Assembly: GCA_965370435.1 (NCBI GenBank)
Contig: CBDUUP010000259.1
Span: forward strand, 1-6,547
DNA length: 6,547 nt
Direction of reading: 5' to 3'
From: CBDUUP01 sp965370435
Lineage (GTDB): Bacteria; Chloroflexota; Anaerolineae; Anaerolineales; UBA11579
Shown here: piece by piece, positions 1 through 5,054 of the stretch
How positions within the stretch are numbered: the first letter of the stretch is position 1
Layout of the letters: each line of letters starts with the position of its first letter
Made by a program: the position numbers and the translations under genes
Notes under the pieces: model-generated
Databases searched by the model: none
What the model saw: only the letters and a program-made list of their open reading frames with translations
What the model was told of the DNA's origin: nothing

Positions 1-25
1 CCGCAACCTGCCCATTTGTAGCTGT

Positions 26-40
26 GCATGATTTTCATGC
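26..40. other. Short hairpin-forming inverted repeat
   Basis: GCATGA and TCATGC form a perfect 6-bp stem around a TTT loop. No T-tract follows on either strand, so it does not read as a standard intrinsic terminator. It could be the remnant of the 3' end of an upstream transcription unit, but no upstream coding region can be recognised in the first 50 bases. Confidence 0.3.
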
Positions 41-64
41 CCCATAGTTAACTTTACGATTGCC

Positions 65-77
65 TTGGTTATACCAA
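65..77. promoter_or_regulatory. Possible operator dyad upstream of the rplI promoter
   Basis: TTGGT-TAT-ACCAA is a perfect 5-bp inverted repeat ending 8 nt before the -35 box of the rplI promoter. A position just upstream of -35 fits an activator or repressor site. The same arms recur ahead of the next gene (TTGGT-TG-ACCAA, 1033-1044), which makes it more than a lone short palindrome. The binding protein is unknown. Confidence 0.3.
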
Positions 78-85
78 ATCCCGCG

Positions 86-114
86 TTGACGCATACTCCC
101 TCTTCTGGTAGAAT
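86..114 (+). promoter_or_regulatory. Sigma-A-type promoter with extended -10, for rplI and probably the following genes
   Basis: The -35 box TTGACG (86-91) and the -10 box TAGAAT (109-114) are separated by exactly 17 nt. Each box differs from the bacterial consensus (TTGACA, TATAAT) at one position. The TGG just before the -10 (106-108) provides the TGn extended -10 element. Transcription would begin near 120-122, giving a leader of about 68 nt before the rplI ATG. It is the best promoter visible in the window and, with no terminator seen downstream, could drive all four genes up to 4761. Confidence 0.75.
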
Positions 115-120
115 CCGTTT

Positions 121-161
121 GCCCGGCGCGTTGTACCCTTCGCCCGGGCCTGCTTATGCAG
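121..161 (+). promoter_or_regulatory. Structured GC-rich 5' leader of rplI
   Basis: GCCCGG (121-126) can pair with CCGGGC (144-149) around a 17-nt loop. Directly after it, CTGC (150-153) and GCAG (158-161) can form a second small hairpin with a TTAT loop. GCCCGGGC (142-149) is also self-complementary. The predicted transcript starts at about the base of the first stem and the ribosome binding site follows 10 nt after the second. It could protect the 5' end or regulate translation. I do not recognise it as a named ribosomal-protein leader. Confidence 0.35.
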
Positions 162-170
162 ATCCCAGTT

Positions 171-180
171 TGAAAGGGCT
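171..180 (+). promoter_or_regulatory. Ribosome binding site deciding the rplI start
   Basis: TGAAAGGGCT contains the Shine-Dalgarno core AAAGGG (173-178) and lies 10 nt before the ATG at 189. It overlaps the alternative in-frame TTG at 180, which rules against that start. The identical 10-mer occurs at the ribosome binding site of the next gene (1050-1059). Confidence 0.7.
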
Positions 181-188
181 TGAGACAA

Positions 189-953
189 ATGAAAGTATTA
201 TTGCTGAAGGACGTGTATAACCTCGGCCGGGCTGGCGAGGTCAAGAAAGTTGCCAATGGTTATGGCCGCAACTATTTGATCCCGCAGGGCCTGGTCGTTT
301 TGGCTACTCCGGGAGCGCTCAAACAAGCTGACCGCATCATGGCGAAAGCCGCCGTGGAGCGCGATGTGCTGAATGAAGAATTTGGCTCGGTGGCCGAACT
401 CCTGGAAGGAGTTGAATTCATCTTCGCAGCCAAGGCGGGCGAGACCGGAAAACTCTATGGCTCTATTACAACCCAGATGGTCGCTGACGTAGCTGGCGAG
501 AAGGCGGGCGTGGAGATCAATCGCCGCCAGATCGATTCCCAGCCGCTCCGCATGTTGGGTTTGCACACCGTAGCTGTCCGCTTGACGATGGACCTGATAC
601 CGGAGATCACGGTGCTCATTCACCGCGAGGGTGAGTCGCCCGATGTGGCCCGCGCCGCCGCTCTGGCCGCCGCCGAAGAGGATGTCGAAGAGACCTTTGA
701 TGATTCCGCTCCCATGTATGATGAGGTTTTGCCAGAGTATCTCGAAGACGAATCCGATGAAGAATACGTAACTGAGGAAGAGATCGAAGCTGAGGAAGAA
801 CCCGAAGCAGAACTCGAAACTGAGACCGGAGACGAACCCGCAGCAGAGGAAGAACCCGAGACTGAGACCGGAGACGAACCTGAAGCTGAGGAAGAATCCG
901 AGGCTGAAGCCGAAGATGAGACTGAGGCCGAGGAAGACTCCGAAGCTGAGTGA
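189..953 (+). CDS. rplI: 50S ribosomal protein L9 (bL9) with long acidic C-terminal extension
   Basis: bL9 binds 23S rRNA in the large subunit and helps restrain the ribosome on the message. The start MKVLLLKDVYNLG is the usual L9 N-terminus and the ATG has a good ribosome binding site. The N-terminal RNA-binding domain (residues 1-47) carries the L9 signature G13, G16, V21, G24-Y25, N28-Y29-L30. A connecting helix (about 48-75) and C-terminal domain (about 80-147) follow, with GKLYGSIT at 88-95. The family usually ends near residue 148. This protein has 254 residues: in 149-254, 53 of 106 residues are Asp or Glu, and after R155 there is no Lys, Arg or His. The tail contains a 14-residue tandem repeat. 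L9 is often next to rpsR and dnaB, but neither is visible here. A one-base change near 951 may have shortened the tail slightly. The identification is firm; the role of the tail is unknown. Confidence 0.97.
   Translation: MKVLLLKDVYNLGRAGEVKKVANGYGRNYLIPQGLVVLATPGALKQADRIMAKAAVERDVLNEEFGSVAELLEGVEFIFAAKAGETGKLYGSITTQMVADVAGEKAGVEINRRQIDSQPLRMLGLHTVAVRLTMDLIPEITVLIHREGESPDVARAAALAAAEEDVEETFDDSAPMYDEVLPEYLEDESDEEYVTEEEIEAEEEPEAELETETGDEPAAEEEPETETGDEPEAEEESEAEAEDETEAEEDSEAE
819..902 (+). repeat. rplI: Two tandem 42-bp repeats in the acidic tail of rplI
   Basis: Copy 1 is 819-860 and copy 2 is 861-902. They match at 38 of 42 bases, and the first 20 bases (ACTGAGACCGGAGACGAACC) are identical. 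The unit is in frame, coding 14 residues that begin TETGDEP. Near-identity at the DNA level points to recent duplication, and the copy number may vary among relatives. Confidence 0.85.
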
Positions 954-966
954 AATCGAAGCTGAG
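941..966 (+). repeat. Repeated CGAAGCTGAG across the rplI stop codon
   Basis: CGAAGCTGAG occurs at 941-950, just before the TGA stop, and again at 957-966, just before a TAA in another frame. Removing the single T at 951 would join the two in frame, adding EIEAE before the TAA at 967-969. The same motif, ATCGAAGCTGAGG, is coding inside the tail at 783-795. This suggests either a one-base insertion or a small slippage duplication. Confidence 0.6.
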
Positions 967-1011
967 TAATATCCCTACAGAAACCTAACTAATCCCCTCC
1001 CACAACTGCAT

Positions 1012-1053
1012 TTCACCGGTTGGTAAGCCGTCTTGGTTGACCAATCCGGTGAA
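1012..1053 (+). promoter_or_regulatory. Hairpin overlapping the ribosome binding site of the RodZ-like gene
   Basis: The left arm 1012-1024 (TTCACCGGTTGGT) pairs with 1040-1053 (ACCAATCCGGTGAA). This gives 13 base pairs with one bulged T at 1045 and a 15-nt loop. The last bases of the right arm overlap the start of the AAAGGG Shine-Dalgarno sequence (1052-1057), so folding could limit translation initiation at 1066. Inside it, 1033-1044 reads TTGGT-TG-ACCAA, an alternative small dyad that could be a protein site in DNA. No T-tract follows, so it is not a usual terminator. Confidence 0.5.
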
Positions 1054-1059
1054 AGGGCT
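1050..1059 (+). promoter_or_regulatory. Ribosome binding site deciding the RodZ-like start
   Basis: TGAAAGGGCT, identical to the rplI site, places AAAGGG 8 nt before the ATG at 1066. The upstream in-frame TTG at 1033 has no comparable site and falls in the loop of the hairpin, so the ATG is preferred. Confidence 0.65.
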
Positions 1060-1065
1060 GATAAG

Positions 1066-2304
1066 ATGAGCGAGCGTGTAGGCCAAAAACTACGCCAGAA
1101 TCGGGAGGCGCGTGACATCACCCTTGAGCAGGCGGCGCAAGAGCTGTTCATCCGCCAGCGCTATTTAGCGGCGTTGGAAGCGGGAGACCTGGATACGCTG
1201 CCGAGCCGGGTTCAGGCGCGCGGATTTTTGCGCTCCTACGCCCAGTTCCTGGAGATGGATCCCGAGCCTCTCCTTGCCGAGTTGGAAGCGGATGAGCTAG
1301 GTGTTCCCGTTGTTGACGCGGAGGTGGGCGAGGCCGCCGCGGATGTGAGACCAACGGGTTTGTTGGAGGGGACTCCTGAGGCAATTTTCACCCAAATCGG
1401 TCAAACCCTGAAAGAGCGCCGGGAACTGCTGGGTCTCTCTCTGGATGACGTTGAGCATCACACCCACATTCGCACCCATTACTTGCAAGCATTAGAAGCG
1501 GGCAACCTGGACGCTTTGCCCTCAACGGTGCAAGGCCGGGGGATGTTGAATAACTACGCTGGTTTTTTAGACCTGGAGACTGAACCCCTGTTATTGCGTT
1601 TCGCTGAAGGGCTTCAGACTCAATTCACAGCCCGGCAGGTTGAACAACCCCAGGCACAGCGCCGCCAGCGGCGCGGGCCGCGCCTGCCTTTTGCCATCCG
1701 GCGCTTCATCTCCGGCGACCTCATCTTCGTGGGGGTGTTGGTTCTGGGTTTGGCGTGGTTCATCGTCTGGGGTCTGGGAAGAGTTTCGGATATTCGGGCT
1801 GGTTTAGTCCCTACTGCAACTTCTGGCTCTTTCAACGCTGGACTGATCCCCTCGCCGGAAGGCCCGGTTTCTTCCACCGCAACGCCAACCTCCCAGGGAG
1901 ATGAACCGCCCACCGGGGAGGCGGGCAGCACGGAGGAGATTCTCCTGCCCACGCTTCCCCAGGTGACCGGCCCTGTGCAGGTCTACGTCGTGGTCACCCA
2001 ACGCACCTGGATGCGGGTGATTGTGGACGGTCAAGTGGAGTTTGAGGGCCGCGCCAGTCCAGGCAGCGCCTACACTTTCTCCGGCCAGACGAAGATTGAA
2101 TTATTGACCGGGAACGCAGCCGCCCTGCACATCTATTACAATCAACGCGATCTGGGAATATTGGGCATTTTTGGGGAGGTGGTCAATATCGTGTTTGTTG
2201 TTGACGGCGTCCAGACGCCCACGCCCCGGTTCAGCCCTACGCCGACCGAGACCGCCACGCCCACCCCTGGCCCCTCAGAGACCCCTACAGTAGGGAGTCC
2301 TTAA
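1066..2304 (+). CDS. RodZ-like membrane protein with two tandem HTH domains and a C-terminal DUF4115-type domain
   Basis: RodZ-family proteins link the rod-shape (MreB) machinery to the membrane; the cytoplasmic HTH binds MreB in characterised members. From the ATG the protein has 412 residues. HTH 1 (about 5-72) and HTH 2 (about 111-178) are clear duplicates: both contain IRxxYLxALEAGxLDxLPSxVQxRG followed by YAxFL and EPLL, and 33 of 68 aligned residues are identical by my count. A basic stretch (199-213, many Arg) precedes one membrane span (about 218-237), giving an N-in, C-out topology. A Ser/Thr/Pro/Gly-rich linker (about 247-298) leads to a beta-rich domain (about 302-382) typical of the RodZ C-terminus, with RTWMRVIVDG and the NQRDLGILG segment. 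The tail (383-412) is Thr-Pro rich. Most RodZ proteins have one HTH. It could instead be a membrane-bound regulator. No mreB is present in the window, so a cell-shape role is inferred from family. Confidence 0.88.
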   Translation: MSERVGQKLRQNREARDITLEQAAQELFIRQRYLAALEAGDLDTLPSRVQARGFLRSYAQFLEMDPEPLLAELEADELGVPVVDAEVGEAAADVRPTGLLEGTPEAIFTQIGQTLKERRELLGLSLDDVEHHTHIRTHYLQALEAGNLDALPSTVQGRGMLNNYAGFLDLETEPLLLRFAEGLQTQFTARQVEQPQAQRRQRRGPRLPFAIRRFISGDLIFVGVLVLGLAWFIVWGLGRVSDIRAGLVPTATSGSFNAGLIPSPEGPVSSTATPTSQGDEPPTGEAGSTEEILLPTLPQVTGPVQVYVVVTQRTWMRVIVDGQVEFEGRASPGSAYTFSGQTKIELLTGNAAALHIYYNQRDLGILGIFGEVVNIVFVVDGVQTPTPRFSPTPTETATPTPGPSETPTVGSP

Positions 2305-2349
2305 TTAATTATTCATTGTGAATTGAACCGTATCGGTAGATAAGATTTG

Positions 2350-3708
2350 GTGAACGAAAAGAGTTTTTATCTGGTTTCTCTAGGCTGCGCCAAGAACACG
2401 GTTGATTCCGAGTCTATGGCCCAGTTATTGATGGGATCGGGGTATCAACCCACCGATGATCCTGAGAGCGCTTCCGTCCTTTTGGTCAACACCTGTGGCT
2501 TCATCGGCCCGGCCAAAGAAGAATCATTTCAGGTACTCGGTGATCTGGCTGAAAAGAAGCGGGACGGTCAAATATTGATCGCTTCGGGCTGCCTGACCCA
2601 GCGTTATGGCGCTGAAGTGGTTCAGAGGGTGCCGGGTATTGACGGCATCCTGGGAACCCGGCGTTGGATGGATGTTGTAGAGGTGGTGAAGAAACTCCGC
2701 GCGGGACCGCACCCCGAACCCCTCTACCATCTGCCCGACACCCCCACTGTTGGGATTGACGAAAAAGACACGCTGCGCGCCGCCGTGCAGGGGGCCAGCG
2801 CATACCTCAAGATCGCCGATGGCTGCCGCCGCCCCTGCGCATTCTGCGCCATTCCCTTGATAAAGGGGACTTTGGTCAGCCGTCCGATGGAGACCATTCT
2901 GGAGGAGGCTCGTATTCTGCGGGATAGCGGCATCCGTGAGGTGATCCTGATCGCCCAAGACACCACCGATTACGGCCACGACCTGGGCCTCAAGGACGGG
3001 CTGGCGGATCTTCTGGAGCAGATGGTCAAAACTGTGCCGGATATGGATTGGATACGCCTCATGTATGCCTATCCCGGCCACGTCACCGACCGCTTGATCG
3101 ATGTCATGGCGACCCATTCACAGGTCCTGCCCTATCTGGATATGCCCTTGCAGCACGCCCACCCCGAAACCCTCAGGCGGATGAAACGTCCGGCCAATGT
3201 GGATTGGGTGTATCGCACCCTGGAGAAAATGCGCATAGCCATTCCGTCGTTGTCTTTACGCACTACCTTCCTGGTCGGTTATCCCGGTGAGACGGAGGAT
3301 GAATTCCAAACTTTGCTGGATTTCGTGGGTGAGATCCGCTTCGACCGGGTGGGTGTTTTCACTTTCTCCTTTGAGCCGGGCACACCCAGCGAACCCCTCG
3401 GCGACCCTGTCCCTGAAGAAATCAAACTCGACCGTCAGGAGCAGTTGATGCTCCTCCAGCAAGGCATTTCCCTGGAGAAAAATCAAGCCTTCGTGGGCCG
3501 AACGATGGATGTGTTGGTGGAGGGGTACGGCGACGGCGTATCGGTAGGCCGCACCTACCGCGACGCCCCCGAAATTGACGGCATGGTCATCATTGAGGGG
3601 CAACCCACCATTGGCGAGATTGTCCCTGTCCGCATCACCGGCGCAATGACCTACGACCTCAGTGGAACCGTGGAGACCATCGGGCTGGTGGATATTGCCG
3701 AGAACTAA
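2350..3708 (+). CDS. rimO: Ribosomal protein uS12 (Asp) methylthiotransferase RimO
   Basis: RimO is a cytoplasmic radical-SAM enzyme with two [4Fe-4S] clusters that adds a methylthio group to a conserved Asp of ribosomal protein S12. From the GTG the protein has 452 residues, normal for the family. The N-terminal methylthiotransferase domain has the three cluster ligands Cys13 (SLGCAKN), Cys49 (NTCGF) and Cys81 (SGCLTQ). The radical-SAM motif CRRPCAFC gives Cys159, Cys163 and Cys166. RimO rather than MiaB is indicated by QDTTDYG, PYLDMPLQH, FTFSFEPGTPS and YRDAPEIDG. A TRAM domain fills about 376-446. The start is uncertain: GTG 2350 and TTG 2347 are adjacent and in frame, and the only possible Shine-Dalgarno sequence is a weak GGTAGA at 2335-2340. 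I chose GTG as the commoner start. It lies 45 nt after the RodZ-like gene with no terminator, suggesting co-transcription. Confidence 0.95.
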   Translation: MNEKSFYLVSLGCAKNTVDSESMAQLLMGSGYQPTDDPESASVLLVNTCGFIGPAKEESFQVLGDLAEKKRDGQILIASGCLTQRYGAEVVQRVPGIDGILGTRRWMDVVEVVKKLRAGPHPEPLYHLPDTPTVGIDEKDTLRAAVQGASAYLKIADGCRRPCAFCAIPLIKGTLVSRPMETILEEARILRDSGIREVILIAQDTTDYGHDLGLKDGLADLLEQMVKTVPDMDWIRLMYAYPGHVTDRLIDVMATHSQVLPYLDMPLQHAHPETLRRMKRPANVDWVYRTLEKMRIAIPSLSLRTTFLVGYPGETEDEFQTLLDFVGEIRFDRVGVFTFSFEPGTPSEPLGDPVPEEIKLDRQEQLMLLQQGISLEKNQAFVGRTMDVLVEGYGDGVSVGRTYRDAPEIDGMVIIEGQPTIGEIVPVRITGAMTYDLSGTVETIGLVDIAEN

Positions 3709-3741
3709 TTTTCCTACGCTCACGCTACGATAACTATTTTG

Positions 3742-3747
3742 AAAGGA
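3742..3747 (+). promoter_or_regulatory. Ribosome binding site deciding a TTG start for the nucleotidase
   Basis: AAAGGA lies 9 nt before the in-frame TTG at 3757. The upstream in-frame TTG at 3739 would place this purine tract inside the coding region, and the nearby ATG at 3761 is out of frame. TTG 3757 is therefore the best start. Confidence 0.6.
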
Positions 3748-3756
3748 AACGAACTT

Positions 3757-4761
3757 TTGAATGATCTGAATTCTCCTGAACTCCTTTTCGCCCTCGACGC
3801 GGTGAGACAAGCCTCCCGGCTCGTCAAGCATATCCAGGCCGAGATAGTTTCCCCCGCCTTGAGCAAGGATGACCGCTCTCCGGTCACGGTGGCCGATTTC
3901 GCCGCCCAGGCCTTCATTGGAAAAATGTTGATGGACGCCTACCCAGATGATCCCCTGGTAGGGGAGGAGGACTCAACCGCCCTTCGCACCCCAGAAGAGG
4001 CGCAGGCCCTGGAAAGCGTGACCCATTTTGTAAGCGGATTGATCCCTGGCGCCGATTCAACCTCGGTTTGCGCCTGGATTGACCACGGCGACGCCGACCC
4101 CGCGGCCAGATTCTGGACACTCGACCCGATTGACGGCACCAGAGGCTTTCTGCGCGGCCAACAATATGCTGTTGCCCTGGCCTTGGTCGTTGACGGCCAG
4201 GTGGAAATTGGCGTGTTGGGCTGCCCCAACCTCCGAGATGGATACATCTTTGACCTGGGCGGCCCTGGCTCGTTGGTCTACGCCCTTCACGGCCGCGGAA
4301 CCTGGACGATCCCGCTGGAAGGTGAAGGGGAAGTTGTCCGTTTGCGGGTTTCCTCTCAACGAGACGTTTCCCAGGCGCGCCTGATGCGTTCTTTTGAAGC
4401 CGCCCACACCAACGTGGGAGAGCTTGACCAGATCGCCGGGCGTATGGGCGTAGAAGCCGAGCCGGTTCGTATGGACAGCCAGGCCAAGTACGCCATTCTC
4501 GCTGCCGGGCACGGCGAACTGCTCTTCCGCCTGCTTTCGCCCGCTCAACCCGACTACCGCGAAAAGATATGGGATCAGGCCGCCGGATCGCTTGTATTGG
4601 AAGAAGCAGGCGGGCGCATCACCGACCTCCACGGCCTCCCCCTCGATTTCACCGCCGGACGTAAATTATTGCACAACCGCGGCGTCCTCGCCTCCAATGG
4701 TTATTTGCACGATACTGCTTTAGAAGCGCTGCGAACCATAAATACATCCGAAGATACTTAA
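3757..4761 (+). CDS. cysQ: 3'(2'),5'-bisphosphate nucleotidase, Hal2/CysQ type (inositol monophosphatase superfamily)
   Basis: Such enzymes are Mg-dependent phosphatases that convert 3'-phosphoadenosine 5'-phosphate (PAP) to AMP and can act on PAPS, removing a toxic by-product of sulfate activation. The protein has 334 residues from TTG. The superfamily metal-binding set is complete: SPVTVAD (Asp47), VGEED (Glu70), DPIDGT (Asp123 and Asp126) and WDQAAG (Asp273). The extended form DPIDGTRGFLRGQQYAVAL, the segment YREKIWDQAAG and the end GRITDLHGLPLDF with the GRKL block (301-304) resemble yeast Hal2/Met22 and plant SAL1 more than simple inositol monophosphatases. The length also suits Hal2 better than the shorter enterobacterial CysQ. 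The gene lies 48 nt after rimO with no terminator between. Activity on inositol phosphates or fructose bisphosphate cannot be excluded. No sulfate-assimilation genes are visible. Confidence 0.88.
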   Translation: MNDLNSPELLFALDAVRQASRLVKHIQAEIVSPALSKDDRSPVTVADFAAQAFIGKMLMDAYPDDPLVGEEDSTALRTPEEAQALESVTHFVSGLIPGADSTSVCAWIDHGDADPAARFWTLDPIDGTRGFLRGQQYAVALALVVDGQVEIGVLGCPNLRDGYIFDLGGPGSLVYALHGRGTWTIPLEGEGEVVRLRVSSQRDVSQARLMRSFEAAHTNVGELDQIAGRMGVEAEPVRMDSQAKYAILAAGHGELLFRLLSPAQPDYREKIWDQAAGSLVLEEAGGRITDLHGLPLDFTAGRKLLHNRGVLASNGYLHDTALEALRTINTSEDT

Positions 4762-4894
4762 TTTGGTGAATAGAGATTAGAGAATCGAAACCACCTCTTG
4801 CATCTATTACTGTTCACCACCAATTCTTCATTCTCTAATTCCTAACCTCCAATCTCTAATCCTAAGTGTAATGTTAAGCTAAATGTTGGTAAAA

Positions 4895-4926
4895 GATTGA
4901 AACACTGAATCACTGAATCGCTGAAA
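4895..4926. repeat. Octamer tandem repeat
   Basis: Four 8-nt units run in phase: GATTGAAA, CACTGAAT, CACTGAAT, CGCTGAAA, followed by a partial CACT and a run of five T from 4930. The middle two are identical and the outer two share TGAAA. It may be a simple slippage repeat. No iteron or origin function is supported. Confidence 0.6.
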
Positions 4927-4981
4927 CACTTTTTCCCTGATAAACTCGGTGTACTAGTGGTTTCTATAAAATAGGAAGACG

Positions 4982-4987
4982 TATAAT
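4982..4987 (+). promoter_or_regulatory. Perfect -10 box, possible promoter of the glycosyltransferase gene
   Basis: TATAAT matches the sigma-A -10 consensus exactly. There is no good -35: at 17 nt spacing the hexamer is GGTTTC (4959-4964), and no TG extension is present. Transcription would start near 4993-4995, leaving a leader of about 60 nt before the ATG at 5055. Its position after the long gap fits separate expression of the glycosyltransferase, but AT-rich sequence produces such boxes easily. Confidence 0.4.
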
Positions 4988-5054
4988 AATCACCTTAACT
5001 TAACACTACGTTACCCATTCACCAATCACCTAATTACCCATTCAACTCCCTCCC

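Larger units (their letters stand above)
4762..5054. repeat. AT-rich intergenic region with multiple short degenerate repeats
   Basis: I see no open reading frame or RNA gene here. Its edges carry a 9-bp inverted repeat: TTGGTGAAT at 4763-4771 and ATTCACCAA at 5017-5025. Within it, ATTAGAGAAT (4776-4785) is perfectly inverted at 4830-4839, and AGAGATT (4772-4778) at 4851-4857. TTACCCATTCA is repeated directly at 5011-5021 and 5034-5044. The composition is much more AT-rich than the flanking genes. Short degenerate repeats of this kind recall intergenic repeat families of Chloroflexi and cyanobacteria, though I cannot test copy number. No intrinsic terminator was found after the nucleotidase gene. 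Confidence 0.6.

Noticed and set aside
1..50. 3' end of an upstream gene such as rpsR
   Set aside because: All three forward frames close within 50 bases and none of the short peptides resembles the end of S18 or another known neighbour of L9.
198..623. Long open frame on the minus strand within rplI
   Set aside because: It lies wholly opposite a gene with an unmistakable L9 sequence and has no recognisable motif, so it is a shadow of the real coding strand. Other antisense frames across the window were rejected on the same grounds.
1033..1065. Upstream TTG start for the RodZ-like protein
   Set aside because: It lies in a hairpin loop without a ribosome binding site, while ATG 1066 has AAAGGG at 8-nt spacing and begins immediately before the HTH domain.
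2311..2323. ATTCA-TTG-TGAAT dyad between the RodZ-like gene and rimO
   Set aside because: It is only 5 bp of mostly A/T pairs with no T-tract, too weak to call a terminator or operator.
4895..4930. CRISPR-like phrase ATTGAAAC near an octamer array
   Set aside because: ATTGAAAC resembles the end of many CRISPR repeats, but there is no repeat of 25-40 nt, no spacer and no cas gene. It is a short tandem repeat.
4927..4936. T-run CACTTTTTCC as an intrinsic terminator after the nucleotidase gene
   Set aside because: The preceding sequence is a direct repeat and gives no GC-rich stem, so the structural half of a terminator is missing.
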